From: Carnegiea gigantea
Taxonomy: Eukaryota > Streptophyta > Magnoliopsida > Caryophyllales > Cactaceae
Assembly (NCBI GenBank): GCA_029747015.1
Contig: JAKOGI010000023.1
Coordinates: forward strand, 922,501-986,500
DNA: 64,000 bases
Direction of reading: 5' to 3'
This document shows, piece by piece, positions 24,405 to 37,016 of this stretch. A program made the translations under genes and the position numbers. The notes under the pieces are model-generated. The model searched no databases, was not told the DNA's origin, and was given only the letters and a program-made list of their open reading frames with translations. Numbering within the stretch: position 1 is the stretch's first letter; the number at the start of each line of letters is the position of its first letter.

Positions 24405-26159
24405 ACTCACCCACGCTTATTTCTTCCTTGTCCCCAAGCAAGACTAAGACGTGATTAAACTGATAGGGGGTTGAGACCTCTAATTACTCACCTCCTCAGG
24501 CAAAGTGAATGGAAAACCAGTTAAACCAAATGTAGGTGTGCACAACTAGCGGAACCATTCAAGGCATAAATATATAGTTTCAAAACTCATTCGAAAATCG
24601 TTTGGAAGACCATATGTTCAACTTGTCATCCAGTCACACCATATCGCACCCCTCCCCAATTAAGGCACCTCCAAATAAGTGGTGGGCTAGAAGGCCTGGC
24701 AGTGACTCTCATAGGGGGAACAAAGCAAGTGCGCTCCCTCACATGTGTTTAAGATGTAGGAAAGTTCACTTGATTTTCTTCCAATCGAACAAACTGCCAT
24801 AGGCTTGGTAAGATTCTCAATTCCCCACCGCAAAAATGCAATATGCAAAACAATAATCAAGAGGACTTTTCAGGGTTGTAATAGGGCTAAGGGCACAGGT
24901 AAAGGGGGGACAAACAATTTGGGAAATGAGGAGCCAACAGCTGAAGCCAGTGAGCAACCAACAATTGAACCAACTACACCGCACACTTTCCTAAAACACA
25001 ATAAGAATACACCCTTAACTGGATGGACCATCGGGAATGAGCTACGATAACATGCCAAACATACTCATTCACCACTTCTTTTCTTTTTCATAAGAATTTC
25101 AACAAGTTTCCTTCTTTTTTCTCTTTTTTTTGTTTTTGATTTCTTTGAAAACATGTTTTCCTTCGTTTTTTTTTTTTTTGGGAAAGGAAATGAATGATTG
25201 ACATGCGCAATAGCTATGCACTCAATCCCCAATGATCACCATGATACATCCCTGCATATACCAAAATAAACCACCAAGTTGCATAACACCCAAAAGCTAC
25301 CCACAAAATAACGAAGTGTTGCCCCACTGGCTTTGGTTTAGAGGTAGGAGATGTGTTTAGGCCAATAGTTAATAGTGAAGGGTTTGCAACAAAAACATGC
25401 AAGGCTCAAAGGGGGTAAGCAAGGGGTCAAGACATTTAATCATGGGTGGCAGATTTGGCTATGTAGCTCAGAAAAATAAATGAATGCCTCTGTCATATTA
25501 TCATAATGCACCTATTGAATGCGATTTCAAAGAGAATCAAGCCAAGTTCTAGAGATGTAGTCATGGAAGAGACACATAAGAAAGAAAATATGAGACTAAA
25601 TTAATGAATTAGTCTATAGGCTCAAAATCTCACGGGTCACACTACCAAACACACAACTAGCCCAAGAGATGTCCCACTTAAAAGGAATAATCAATCATGA
25701 TGAGGGGAGTTCAAGGGCAAATAGCATGCAGACCAAACAATGTGGTCAAAACGGTTTCAAAATCATCAACCAAATGCATTTGCCACAACCAATCCACAAG
25801 TATGCACAACCATGCCAACCAATGGATCACCAATGCCTTGGTTAGCGTCATAGGAGGGGTTTTTTTTCAAAGGGTTTTTTTTTTTTCCAAAGCAATAAAT
25901 CACCCTAAGCAGATAACTAGTGGATAAATGAAGAGAAGAGTAAGAAGAATTACCTCATAGTCTTGTGAAGCTCCACTCAACACATTTCCACTCGAGAAAA
26001 GGGTTAGGAAATAAAATATGTACAGTGCATCACCTACCTATATGCATTATCCGACATGCTTTGCTAAATGGATAAATAAAAGGAAAACTGATGCACCCTA
26101 AACATGCAAGGAAATATATGCAATGCACCCTACTAAACAGATATAGACATCCCCCTATG
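24405..26159 (-). other. 3' non-coding region and polypurine tract of copy B
   Basis: Sequence between the end of the Athila-type ORF and LTR1, colinear with 32,722-34,475 of copy C. The polypurine tract beside the LTR reads AAGCGTGGGTGAGT on the minus strand. The GGGGACAAGGAAG block just inside it is shared with all family members. Short open frames here are repeated in both copies but break differently and are not credible genes. Confidence 0.75.
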
Positions 26160-27972
26160 CTAGGATCCTTCATTTTCCGCAATGAAAACAGGATGCACGA
26201 GAAAAGAAGGGGAAATGGGAATACACTTATAGTCACTAGGTGCCGTCAGACCCTGGAGGTGGCTAAAATGCGGAGGAAATGGATAGAAGGTGGAGGAATC
26301 ATAAGATGAGAAGGATGAGGGGCCACTCTGATTGCCCTGAAAGGAGTGTAAATGCTCCTCCATCTGTCGAATGGACTTCGACCGGCGCTAAAGTAGCTCG
26401 TTCATCTGCCGACGCTCCGTGTGCTCGCGGGCTTCCCTCATAGCCCGTTCCTCCTCCCTCTGAATCTGCCGCTGCTCCCGCTCCTCCTGGCGGTCGATGA
26501 AACTCCAGAAATGGGAGACTCCCTCTTCAATGGAGTCCATGTGCCTGGAGAGGCGACCAAGGTCGGCACGCATGCCTGTGAAACCCTCCCAAAACCCGGA
26601 AACCAGCACTTGAAGGTTGGAGAAAGACTAGAGAAAGGTGGGGCCGAGCGGCATGTATGCCGCTGAGGAAGAAGACCCACCCATCTCATGGGTGAATGGT
26701 GGGTATGGGTGAATGGTGGGTAAAGTGGTGTTGGAGGTGGTGGGATAGTCGCCTCCGCAGCAGGGGTATCCTCGGGCTCGGGCTCTCCTTAGCCCGCATC
26801 AATGTCCTCCTCCTCCTCTGCCTCATCGTACTCCTCATCTCCACCCTCATCGACCTCAAGGTCCTCACCAGCTGCTAACTGTTCCTCCCGAGGCTGAGTA
26901 GTTGCCCTTATAATCCTTCGATCGCAGTTCCAGTTTCTTTTGTTAGCGACCGTGGTACGCTCAGCACTAGGAAGGGTGAAGATGATGGTTTTGTGGTGGG
27001 GGTATCGAATGGTGTCACCTCGAGTATCTATAATATACATATGATGGAGGGTGCCAAGGTCGAGATGACCACCTTGGAAATGGGGCTCGAGAGCGGAGAT
27101 CCGTGAGCTGTAGTCCAGGGCATTAGTAATGGTGGTAACAGTGCCTCCAACGCTAATGACATTCCTATTGCTAGTCTTGGCTACTTCCGCCAAGCGGCGG
27201 ATTATGAAGGCCCCGTGTCAATAGGGGTACCTGACAGGGCGCACCAGATAATAAATAGTTCGGCCTTCCGACAACCATTTTGATGGTCGTTGCGGCTGAA
27301 AACAACATTAGCGGTTAGGCGCTGCAGGTACCGCAGGTTAACATTACAGATGTCAATGGCCTTGGCCGGTCGGGAGTCAAAAACCCAATGTCTCCCCCAG
27401 CTATCAGTATACTCCGTCCGTTTGGAGCAGGTGATGCTCAACCAAACGGGGTCAGGTCTCCACAATGAGGGCACATCTCTATAAGCCCCATCGACCATCG
27501 GGAATTTCAAAAGCTTATTAAACATCCTCAGACTCACCCGGTGGTCAATGTTGAACATTCGAAAGTGAATAGCAACCTCATAACCACCATAGTTACCATC
27601 CCAATCGACACTGAGGGAACTTAAAAACTCAACCATAAGGCGATCACAGGATGTACATTGCATATGTATATACTCAGTCCATCCTAATCTACCAAGTAGG
27701 GTTAGCATATCATCCAGCATTCCTAAGGATCGCAATGAGTTAGCATGAAAGTATTTATGCTCACTAGTGTTCCTAGTGGCTAAAAGCTCATAACGGGACT
27801 TTTGTTTATCATTAACAAACTGCAAACCCCTAGAGCTAGCAGGTAAAATAAGAGGCTATGCATCTTCAGTACCTTTAGCAGAGGCAGTTGCAGCAAAAGA
27901 GGAGGTTGCCCGTGATGATTTCTTGGGTTAGGATGGAGCCCTTAAAGTTTCTCCAGCTCGTTTCTCGCCCAT
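26160..27972 (-). pseudogene. Athila-type downstream ORF (ATHILA ORF-1-like), copy B, frameshifted
   Basis: Starts at the minus-strand ATG at 27,972 (MGEKRAGET). The central part (27,825-27,202) reads SLGMLDDMLTLLGRLGW, then FRMFNIDHRVSLRMFNKLL and WLSITCSKR, in the style of the plant ATHILA ORF-1 Pfam family (PF03078, from memory). After a frame break it resumes with MAEVAKTSNRNV (27,193), an acidic tract and then a predicted coiled-coil section (MRADLGRLSRHMDSIEE). A stop lies near codon 15 and there are at least two frame breaks. Function unknown; it occupies the position of the env-like gene of Athila elements. The matching ORF in copy C is slightly better preserved. Confidence 0.72.
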
Positions 27973-28333
27973 GGTGCGAAGCAACAATAGATCAGGGCCC
28001 AAAAGCAGAAGTAGAGGCTGAAAATAATAAGAGAAGGGCCTTTTCTCTGCCACCTTCAACCTCAACAATGGAGGTTAGGGTTTTAGAGAGAGAAAATGGG
28101 TTATGGAATGGGATGAGTATGAGATGAAAAAGTGAGGAATTTTGAGAGGAGAGTGAATGGAAGTGAAGGAATTGAAGAAATTAGGAAAAATTTGAGAGTT
28201 TGTGGGGGAGGAGTTGAATGGGTATGCTGAGAGAGAGAGAGGAGTGGCGTGCTTGTAGAGAGAAAAAGTGAAGGGATTGAATGGGGGAAGAATGAGGGAG
28301 AAGGAGAACTCGGCCTCTTGGCTATGTTTTAAT

Positions 28334-28550
28334 GTGGCACGGGTGTTCCCCTTGGCACGGGGTGCCCGTGCCACTATGTTGTCTGCCTCTGCTGTCTCAA
28401 GGTATGGCACTGTTGTGCCTCAAGGCACGGTAAGACCGCGCCAATATTCTGACCAATAAGCATCATTTTTTTTGTCTTACTCCCTCTTTTTTTCTGCAAG
28501 TCTGGAGGAGATGTGGCACGTCGTACTACCCAGCATGGGGTGCCCATGCG
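28334..28550 (-). promoter_or_regulatory. GC-rich palindrome cluster upstream of Athila-type ORF, copy B
   Basis: GTGGCAC, GGCACGGG and CCGTGCCAC words like those in the LTRs recur at 28,334-28,443 and again at 28,512-28,550. They lie between the pol remnant and the downstream ORF. An internal promoter or packaging role is inference. Confidence 0.5.
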
Positions 28551-28710
28551 AGCTTTCTGTCCTCTGAGTCATCTCCCTCCAAGTTGGCTACTTTTTTTTT
28601 TCACTCATCTTTTTTTTTTTTCCGAACTCTCTCCTCTCATCTCCTCTATTTTTTTTTTTTCCATTTTCACATTTTTTTTCATTTTTTTTATTTTTTTTTG
28701 AAAGCAATAA

Positions 28711-28760
28711 AACTTGGGTTGCCTCCCAAGAAGCACTTGTTTTAGGTCTTTAGCTTGACC
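28711..28760 (-). pseudogene. Pol C-terminal remnant (LLGRQPKF motif), copy B
   Basis: The minus strand reads GQAKDLKQVLLGRQPKF, the wording found at the end of pol in Athila-type elements. It lies only about 100 bases from the end of the protease-side frame (28,864), so the RT, RNase H and integrase coding between them has been removed. A T-rich tract (plus strand 28,575-28,700) follows. Confidence 0.65.
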
Positions 28761-28863
28761 ATGACCTCAAACTGGCAGATGATGACAAGAAGGAGGGAGG
28801 TGAAGGTGGTGAAGTGATGAATGACGTTGCCTCCAGAACCTCCCCATGGCAAAAGGTAGCGCC

Positions 28864-31270
28864 TCAAAGAGCAGTAGGAATGAGTGGATGTAAATTAGAC
28901 AACGCTACAGACCTCATATTAGGTCCTCTATTCCCATCAAACACTGTGACGCCAGAATTAGTTGCGTAAGGGGTAGGATATGCAAGGCCTTTCGGAGGTG
29001 AGGGAAGAGTAGGAACTGAAGAAGGTATGGGTGGAGGGAAACAAAAATCGACCCACTCACCACAAAACTGGAAGGATATATTTCCTACCTGTACATCGAT
29101 CAATGCCCCCGCAGTAGCCAGAAACGGCCTCCCAAGGATGATAGGGATTTGGGAGTTCTCATCCATCTCCATCACTATAAAAGTCATAAGGGATGATAAA
29201 CTTACCCACCTGGACAGCAACATCCTCCAAAACACCAGCAGGTCGCCCGAGGGTGGCATCCGCTAGCTGTATAAGCGTGGTCAAGGGCCTCAGATGCAAC
29301 ATTTCAAGCTTCTGGCACAGAGAAAGCGGCATTAAACTCACACGGGCCCCCAAATCACAAAGGGCTTTCTCAATTTGTGTACCCCCTATGTAGCAAGGGA
29401 TAGAGAAGCTACCATGATCCTGCAACTTCGATGGTGACTGACTTTGGAAGATTGAGCTTCAGACCTCTCCCATAGGGACCGCTGGAACTCCCTCGGGCTC
29501 GCCTCACTTGAGAAGGAGCTCTCTCAAAAATTTGAGGTAAGCCGGTGCTTTCTCAAGAGCCTCCAAAAAAAGGGTATCAACGTAAACCCTCCTTAGGATA
29601 TCTATGAGTCGCACGAATCGGGGCTCAAGTTGAGAGAGCTTAGCCCAGGCTAACCTCTGAGGGTAAGGAATAAGAGGCTGATAAGGTCGGACTGGAGGAG
29701 GTTGATGACCCTCTTCTTCTTGATTCGGAACCCCTTCCTTCTTCAATATAGTTATTCCTGTAGAAATAGGAACTGGGGCCTCTTCCTAAAGTACCGTCAC
29801 AGGAGTTTCCACAACCCCCTCATTTCTCATATAAATGGCATTAATGTGACCCCTAGAGTTGACCTCGGGGTGGCCCAGTAGTTGTCCCTGCGGTCGGGAC
29901 AAACTACTAACCTGTTGAGCAATCTGTGCAATCTGAGTGTCCATCACCTTTTGATGGGAGGCCACGGCGCCGAATTTGGAGTTTAGTTAATTGATTTGCT
30001 CGCTCAGAACCTCATTTGTCTTGGTTTAGGTTGCTATAAAGCGCTCCATAAGGTTCTCTAGGTTAGACTTGGGTTGTGGAGGTGGTTGTGGGGTAGATGG
30101 GTTGTAGGGTGCCCTATGTTGAAAACCAGGGGGCTGGGAGGCCTTGGGTGGCAAGGGGTTGTTGTTTCGGTAGGAGAAGTTAGGATGATTTCTCCAACCG
30201 GAGTTATATGTGTTTGAGTAGGGGTTGTTCTGTAGTGGTGGCCATGGGCCACAGTTTTGCATTACATTGGCATGGTCAACGCCTGGGAAAACAGATTAAC
30301 ACTCAGCAGCAATGTGGCCTTGAATGCCGCAAATCTCACAAGGGACCCGAACCTCAAGCATCGTACCCAAGGGAGCACCCACTGAACTTCCTGTGGAGGG
30401 AGTTCCAAACTTGTCAAAACACTGTGCTAAAGCATCCACATTGCTAGCCAGCATATCCACAGCATCCACTCCATAAACCCCACTAGTCCTCTTGGGGGCC
30501 GCCCTCTCACCGAACCAATGATAGTTGTTGGAGGCCATCTCCTCCAATAAGGCATTCGCAGCCTCTATCGACTTCCCCATTAGTGCACCGCCAGCTGCAG
30601 CGTCGATAGACATCTTCAATGACTGGTCTAATCCATTATAGAAGGTTTGGAATAGAAGCCAGTCGGGTACTACATGGTGGGGGCATTGGCGTTGATGATC
30701 CTTGAACCTTTCCCACGCCTCATAAAGTGACTCATCGCCTCGTTGAGAGAAGGAGGTGATTTCCACTCTCAACTTAGCGGTCTTGCCCGGGGGAAAGTAC
30801 TTGCTCAGAAATGCAGTCGATAGGGCCTCCCAAGTGGTGAAGGAATTAGGCTCTTCATTAAGGAGCCAGTCACTACCTCAGTCCGTCAGTGAGAAGGGGA
30901 AGAGCCGAAGTCTGAGGGTGTCAGCGGAGACCCCGTTGAGCTTAATCATGTCACACTTCGCCAAGAAGTTGTGAAGATGAATATGAGGGTTCCCTATGGG
31001 ACGCCCACTAAGCAGATCCTTCTCCACGAAGGATGCAAGGGCGAGCTGCAGCTCGAAGTTGTTCACTTCGACGGTCGGATTCACAATTGAAGAGGTGAGG
31101 TCGGTGGCCTGCGGTAGGACATAGTCCCCCAGAACCCAAGGATTTCTCTCGGCCATAGTGCTGTCTTGTTGCAATTGCCTTTTTCTTGCACCGCTTTGCC
31201 TTCGCACAGTGGCTTCTATCTCAGGGTCAAAGGGAATGAGTGGTCGCCCCCTCTGACTGCGCCTGTGCAT
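28864..31270 (-). pseudogene. gag: gag-protease region of copy B
   Basis: Gag starts at the minus-strand ATG at 31,270 (MHRRSQRGRPLIPF). Capsid text follows (FLAKCDMIKLN, then YEAWERFKDHQRQ), with a zinc knuckle CEICGIQGHIAAEC at about 30,296-30,340 and a linker rich in Pro/Asn/Gln. The aspartic protease follows: CYIGG, active-site block CDLGARVSLMPLSL (about 29,320-29,370) and ILGRPFLATAGA. The active-site triplet is DLG, usual for this group. Several in-frame stops (one after LRLFPFSLTD, one after the knuckle) and at least one frame change near 29,160 make it inactive. Confidence 0.82.
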
Positions 31271-31409
31271 ACAATGCCAAAAACTACACCAAGCGTAAGC
31301 AAGTCTAAGCAAAGCTAAAAGAACAAGATGGAAAAGGAAGAGTGGAAAAGGGAAAAAAAAGCCTAATCCAAAGCGTTTAAAATCGCTTTCGAAGTTGAAA
31401 CAACCAAGC

Positions 31410-31427
31410 TCCCCGGCAACAGCGCCA
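31410..31427 (-). other. Primer binding site of copy B (tRNA-Asp)
   Basis: The minus strand reads TGGCGCTGTTGCCGGGGA, one mismatch from the complement of the tRNA-Asp 3' end, six bases after the end of LTR2. Confidence 0.85.
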
Positions 31428-31433
31428 AAAACT

Positions 31434-32721
31434 TGTTGAGTTAAAAACACCACAAGTGCACGGTGCCAGTTGTAGCTAGCAATGGCAAGTATAGGTCATG
31501 TCCACAAGGAACTTGGTTTCAACCACCGAACCAACCTTTAACACTCTATTTAGGCCAGAATCTATGAGGAATGGTTTATACTTAATAACAGTTATATTCT
31601 ACTGAAAGCTACTACTACTGCCTAAATCAATGTTAACGAAAGTCCTCGATTGGGGTTGACCACACTGTCGTGTTCCTTGGACTATAAACTAGATCATGCG
31701 AATCTGCCCACACAGACAACTGAAATGGAATGGTTACAAGTTAAGCGCATCTACGCCTTCTCTTAAAGGTCATTAGACTGGTCAAGCTGTCCTAATTATC
31801 TATTGTTATGAAACTAGAATCACAAAACCACAAGATTGAGTAACCCTTAATTTCGAATTGAAACCCTAACTATTTTCATGTTAAGAAATCCAATTGCTCA
31901 CTAAGTAGCTCTAGGTAGAGGATTTAACTCTCATTAATCTCCCAAACCCCAATTACAAACATGAATTAGCCCTCTCAGGCAATTCATCGAACACCTGACA
32001 TGCTAAGTGAGAGCTCAATTACAACATGGGCATTCATTCACAAAAATCTAGAATACGAATCCAAACCGCACAATAAGGGCTACACCCAATCCAAGACAAT
32101 AAATTTAGCCCCTAATCATCATCAAAATCACAACCACAATCACGAATATAAACATGATTAAAAATGCTAACTTTGAATTAAAACGCAAAAGGAAGAGGGT
32201 AAAGGAATGTACTTGCTATTCACTAAAATGATAATCTACTAGATTCAGCAATCAATTTCAATCCAAAGCTCTCAAATCAAGAACAACTAAAAATAAAAAC
32301 TAAAAACCTAAAGTCACCGTTTTCGAGAGTGAGTGAACAAGAGAATTACAACGCCAAATTACAAGTAAACGGGAGAAATTAAAGTGGCACGGTCGTGCCA
32401 TGTGGCACGGCACCACCGTGCCACTTTGCTGTCTTGCGTTTTCTTGCTTCCTTGGGTGGCACGGTCACCCTGCCTGGCATGGTGCCCCCATGCCACTTCC
32501 TCTTGGCTCAAAATCTACCCTTTTGGCTCCTATTTGGCGTAATATTAGCTGGTTTTCCTCGTTTCTTTCAATCGAACTCCTGAAAACACAAAAACACAAC
32601 ATTTAGGCAGATTTGGGGTAAAAAATGACTAATCAACCTCTATACTCTTGAAGTTTTACCGAAAATCACCGAAACGAGATGTAAAAATCATGTCTAACAG
32701 GGGTAAAATAGAGGTTTATCA
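31434..32721 (-). repeat. LTR2 of array, shared between copies B and C
   Basis: Serves as 5' LTR of copy B and 3' LTR of copy C. Minus strand starts TGATAAACC and ends CTCAACA. It lacks about 18 bases near 32,345 (AGAAGGAAGAACTCCCCA) that are present in LTR1 and LTR3. The inverted repeat TGGCACGGTCGTGCCA sits at 32,385-32,400. Confidence 0.9.
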
Positions 32722-34475
32722 ACTCCCCCATGCTTATTTCTTGCTTGTCCCCAAGCAAGACTAAGATGTGATTAAACTGACAGGGGATTGGGACCTCTAA
32801 TTACTCACCTTCTCAGGCAAGGCGAATGGAAAACCAGTTGAACCAAATGTAGGTGTGCACAACTAGCGGAACCATTCAAGGCATAAATACATAGTTTCAA
32901 AACTCATTTGAAAATCGTTTGGAAGACCACATGTTCAACTTGTCATCCAGTCACATTATATCACACCCCTCCCCAATCAATATGCCTCTAAATAAGTGGT
33001 GGGCTAGAAGGCCTGGCAGTGACTTTCATAGGGGGAACAAAGCAAGTGCGCTCCCTCACATGTGTTTAAGATGTAAGAAAGTTCACGCAATTTTTTTAGA
33101 ATCGAACAAACTGCCATAGGCTTGGTAAGATTCTCAATTCTTCATCGCAAAAATGCAATATGCAAAACAATAATTAAAGGGACTTTTCAGGGTTGTAATG
33201 GGGCTAACGGCACAGGTAAAAGGGGGACAAACAATTTGAGAAATGAGGAGCTAATAGTCGAAGCCAGTGAGCAACCAACAATTGAACCAACTACACCGCA
33301 CACTTTCCTAAAACACAATAAGCATACACCCTTAATCGGATGGACCATCGGGAATGAACTACGATAACATGCCAAACACACTCATTCACCACTTCTTTTC
33401 TTTTTTATAAGAATTTCAACAAGTTTCCCTTTTTTTTCTTTTTTTTTTAATTTTTGATTTCTTTGAAAACATGTTTTCCTTCGGTTTTTTTTTTTTGGAA
33501 AGGAAATGAATGATTGACATGCACAATAGCTATACACTCAATCTCCAATGATCGTCATGATACATCCCTGCATCTACCAAAATGAACCACCAAGTTGCAT
33601 AACACACAAAAGCTACCCACAAAATAACGAAGTGTTGCCCCACTGGCTTTGGTTTAGAAGTAGGAGATGTGTTTAGGCCAATAGCTAATAGTGAAGGGTT
33701 CACAACAAAAACGGGCAAGGCTCAAAGGGGGTAAGCAAAGGGTCAAGATATTCAATCATGGGTGGCAGATTTGGCTATGTAGCTTAGAGAAATAAATGAA
33801 TGCCTCTATCATATTATTATAATGCACCTACTGAATGTGATTTCAAAGAGAAACAAGCAAGTTCCAGAGATGTAGTCATGGAAGAGGCACATAAGAAAGA
33901 AAATGTGAGACTAAATTGATGAATTAGTCTATAGGCTCAAAATCTCACGGCTCACACTACCAAACACGCAACTAGCCCAAGAGATGTCCCACTTAAAAGG
34001 AATAGTCAATCATGATGAGGGGAGTTCCAGGGCAAATAGCATGTAAGCCAAACAATGTGGCCAAAACGCTTTCAAAATCATCAACCAAACGCATTTGCCA
34101 CAACCAATCCACAAGTATGCACAGCCATGCCAACCAACTGATCTCCAATGCCTTAGTTATTATCATAGGAGGGGTTTTTTTTCTAAGGGGTTTTTTAAAT
34201 TTTTTTTTCAAAGAAATGAATCACCCTAAGCGGATAACTAGTGGATAAATGAAGAGAAGAGTAAGAAGAATTACCTCGTAGTCGTGTGAAGCTCCGCTCA
34301 ACACATTTCCACTCGAGATCAAGGATTAGGATATGAAACATGTACAATGCATCACCTGCCTATATGCATTATCCTACATGCTTTGCTAAATGGATGAATA
34401 AAAGGAAAACTAATGCACCCTAACCATGTAAGAAAATATATGCAATGCACCCCACTAAACAGATATAGACATCCC
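32722..34475 (-). other. 3' non-coding region and polypurine tract of copy C
   Basis: Next to LTR2 the minus strand reads GCATGGGGGAGT, the best preserved polypurine tract of the family, preceded by CTTGGGGACAAGCAAG. The rest is colinear with the same region of copy B. Confidence 0.78.
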
Positions 34476-36278
34476 TCAATGCTGGGACCCTTCATTGCCC
34501 CCAATGAAAACAGGATGCACAAGAAAAGAAGGGGAAGGGGGAATACACTTACAGTCACTGGGTGTCGTCAGGCCCTGGAGGTGGCTAAAAATGCGGAGGA
34601 AATGGATAGAAGGTGGAGGAATCATAAAATGAGAAGGATGAGGAGCCACTCTGATCGCCCTGAAAGGAGCGTAAATGCTCGTCCATCTGTCCAATGGACT
34701 CCGACTGGCGCCAAAGCAGCTCGTTCATCTGCCGATGCTCCTCGTACTAGCGGGCTTCCCTCATGGCCCATTCCTCCTCCGTCCGAATCTACCGCTGCTC
34801 CTGCTCCTCCTGGCGATCGACGAAACCCCGGAAATGGGAGGGTCCCTCCTCAATGGAGTCCATGCGCGCGGAGAGGCGACCAAGGTCGGCACGCATACTT
34901 GCGAAACCCTCCCGAAGCCCGGAAACCTGCACTTGGAGGTTAGAGAAAGACTGGAGAAAGGTGGGGTTGGGCGGCATGTATGGCACCGAGGAAGAAGACC
35001 CATCCATCTCATGGGTGAATCGTGGGTAAAGTGGTGGTGGAGGCCGTGGGATAGACACCTCCACAGCAAGGGTATCCCCAGGCTCGGGCTCTCCTTGGCC
35101 CGCATTAATATCCTCCTCCTCCTCCACCTCATCATACTCCTCATCTCCACCCTCATCGACCTCAAGGTCCTCATTAGCTGCTAACTGTTCCTCCCGAGGT
35201 AGAACAGTTTCCCTTATAATCCTCCGGTCGTAGTTCCAGTTTCTTTTGTTAGCGACCGTGGTGCGCTCAGCATTGGGACGGGTGAAGATGACGGTTTTGT
35301 GGTAGGCGTATCGAATAGTGCCACCTCGAGTATCTATAATATGCATATGGTGGAGGGTGCCAAGGTCGAGGTGACCACCTAGGAAATGGGGCTCGAGAGC
35401 GAAGATCCATGAGCTGTAGCCCAAGGCATTAGCAATGGCAGTAACGGTACCACCAATGCTAATGACATTCCTATTGCTAGTCTTAGCTACTTCTGCCAAG
35501 TGGTGGATTATGAAGGCCCACGTGTCAATAGGGGTACTTAACAGGGTGCACTAGATAATAAACAGTTCGGCTTTCCGACAACCATTTTGGTTATCGTTGC
35601 AGACGAAAACAATATTAGCAGTTAGGCGTTACAGGTACCGCAGGTTGACATTACAGATGTTAGTGGCCTTGGCCTGTCGGGTGTCAAAAACCCAATGTCT
35701 CCCCCACCTATCAATATACTCCTTCCGTTTGGAGCAGGTGATACTCAACCAAATGGGGTTAGGTCTCCAGAATGAGGGCACATCTCTATAAGCCCGATCG
35801 ACCACCGGGAATTTCAAAAGCTCATTAAACATCCTCAAACTTATCTCGTGGTCAATGTTGAACATTCGAAAGTAAATAGCAGCCTCATGACCACCATAGT
35901 TACTACCCAATCGATACTGAAGGAACTCAAAAACTCAGCCATAAGGCGATCATAGGATGTACATTGCATATGTATATACTTAGTCCATCCTAATCTACCA
36001 AGTAGGGTCAGCATATCATCCAGCATTCCCAAGGATCGCAATGAGTCAGTATGAAAGTATTTCTGCTCACTAGTGTTCCTAGTGGCTAAAAGCTACTAAT
36101 GGGACTTTTGTTCATCATTAACAAACTGCAAACCCCTAGTGCTAGCAGGTAAAATAAGAGGGTATGCATTTTTGGTACCTTTAGCAGAGGCAGTTGCAGC
36201 AGAAGAGGAGGTTGCCCGTGATGATTTCTTGGGTTAGGATGGAGCCCTTGAAGTTTCTCCAGCTCGTTTCTTGCCCAT
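34476..36278 (-). pseudogene. Athila-type downstream ORF (ATHILA ORF-1-like), copy C
   Basis: Starts at the minus-strand ATG at 36,278 (MGKKRAGET). It carries the same blocks as copy B: LLGRLGWTKYIHMQC, FRMFNIDHEISLRMFNELL and WLSITCSKR. The long open section 35,499-34,789 (236 codons) holds MAEVAKTSNRNV, an acidic run around DEGGDEEYDEVEEEED, a Pro-rich linker and a heptad-like stretch around MRADLGRLSARMDSIEE. An early stop, a frame break near 35,900 and another near 35,510 disrupt it. Reading the two copies against each other shows which breaks are private to each. Confidence 0.72.
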
Positions 36279-36642
36279 GGTACGAAGTAACAACAGATTA
36301 GGGCCCAAAAGCAAAGGTAAAGGCTAAAAATAGTAAGAGAAGGGCTAATTTATTTCTCTACCATCTTCAACCTAAACAATGAAGGTTAGGGTTTTAGAGA
36401 GAGAAAATGGGTTGTGGAATGGGATGAGTATGAGATGAAAAGGTGAGGAATTTTGAGAGAAGAGTGAATGGAAGTAAAGGAATTGAAGAAATTGGGAAGA
36501 ATTTGAGAGTTTGTGGGGGAGGAGTTGAGTGGATATGGAGAGAGAGAGAGAGGAGTGGCGTGCTTGTAGAGAGAGAAAGTGAAGGGATTGAATGGGGGAA
36601 GAATGAGGAAGAAGGAGAACTCGACCTTTTGGCCGTGTTTTA

Positions 36643-36820
36643 ATATGGCACGGCGTGCCCGTGCCACTATGCTGTCTACCTCTGCTGTCTCAAGGTGTGG
36701 CACGGTCGTGCCAATATTCTGACCAATGACCATCTTTTTTTTTCTTGCTCCCTCTTTTTTTCTGCAAGTTTGGAGGAGATGTGGCATGCCGTGCTGCCCG
36801 GCATGGGGTGCCCATGCCAG
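36643..36820 (-). promoter_or_regulatory. GC-rich palindrome cluster upstream of Athila-type ORF, copy C
   Basis: Contains TGGCACGGTCGTGCCA at 36,698-36,713 (7-bp arms, 2-base centre) and GGCACGG/CCCGTGCCAC words nearby. It is shorter than in copy B because whole words are missing. Confidence 0.5.
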
Positions 36821-36965
36821 TTTTCTGTCCTCTGAGTCATCTCCTTCCAAATCGGCTACTTTTTTTTCACTCATCTTTTTTTTTTGAACTTTCTCCTCTC
36901 ATCTCCTTATTTTTTTTTTTTCATTTTCACATTTTTTTTCATTTTTTTTTTTTTTAACGCAATAA

Positions 36966-37016
36966 AACTTGGGTTGCCTCCCAAGAAGCGCTTGTTCTAG
37001 GTCTTTAGCTTGACCA
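36966..37016 (-). pseudogene. Pol C-terminal remnant (ALLGRQPKF motif), copy C
   Basis: The minus strand reads GQAKDLEQALLGRQPKF. The protease-side frame runs straight into it, showing that RT, RNase H and integrase are deleted at the same place as in copy B. Confidence 0.68.

Noticed and set aside
28513..28701. Open frame rich in Phe/Ser near the pol remnant of copy B
   Set aside because: It is a translation of a poly-T tract; the same place in copy C differs by T-run length.
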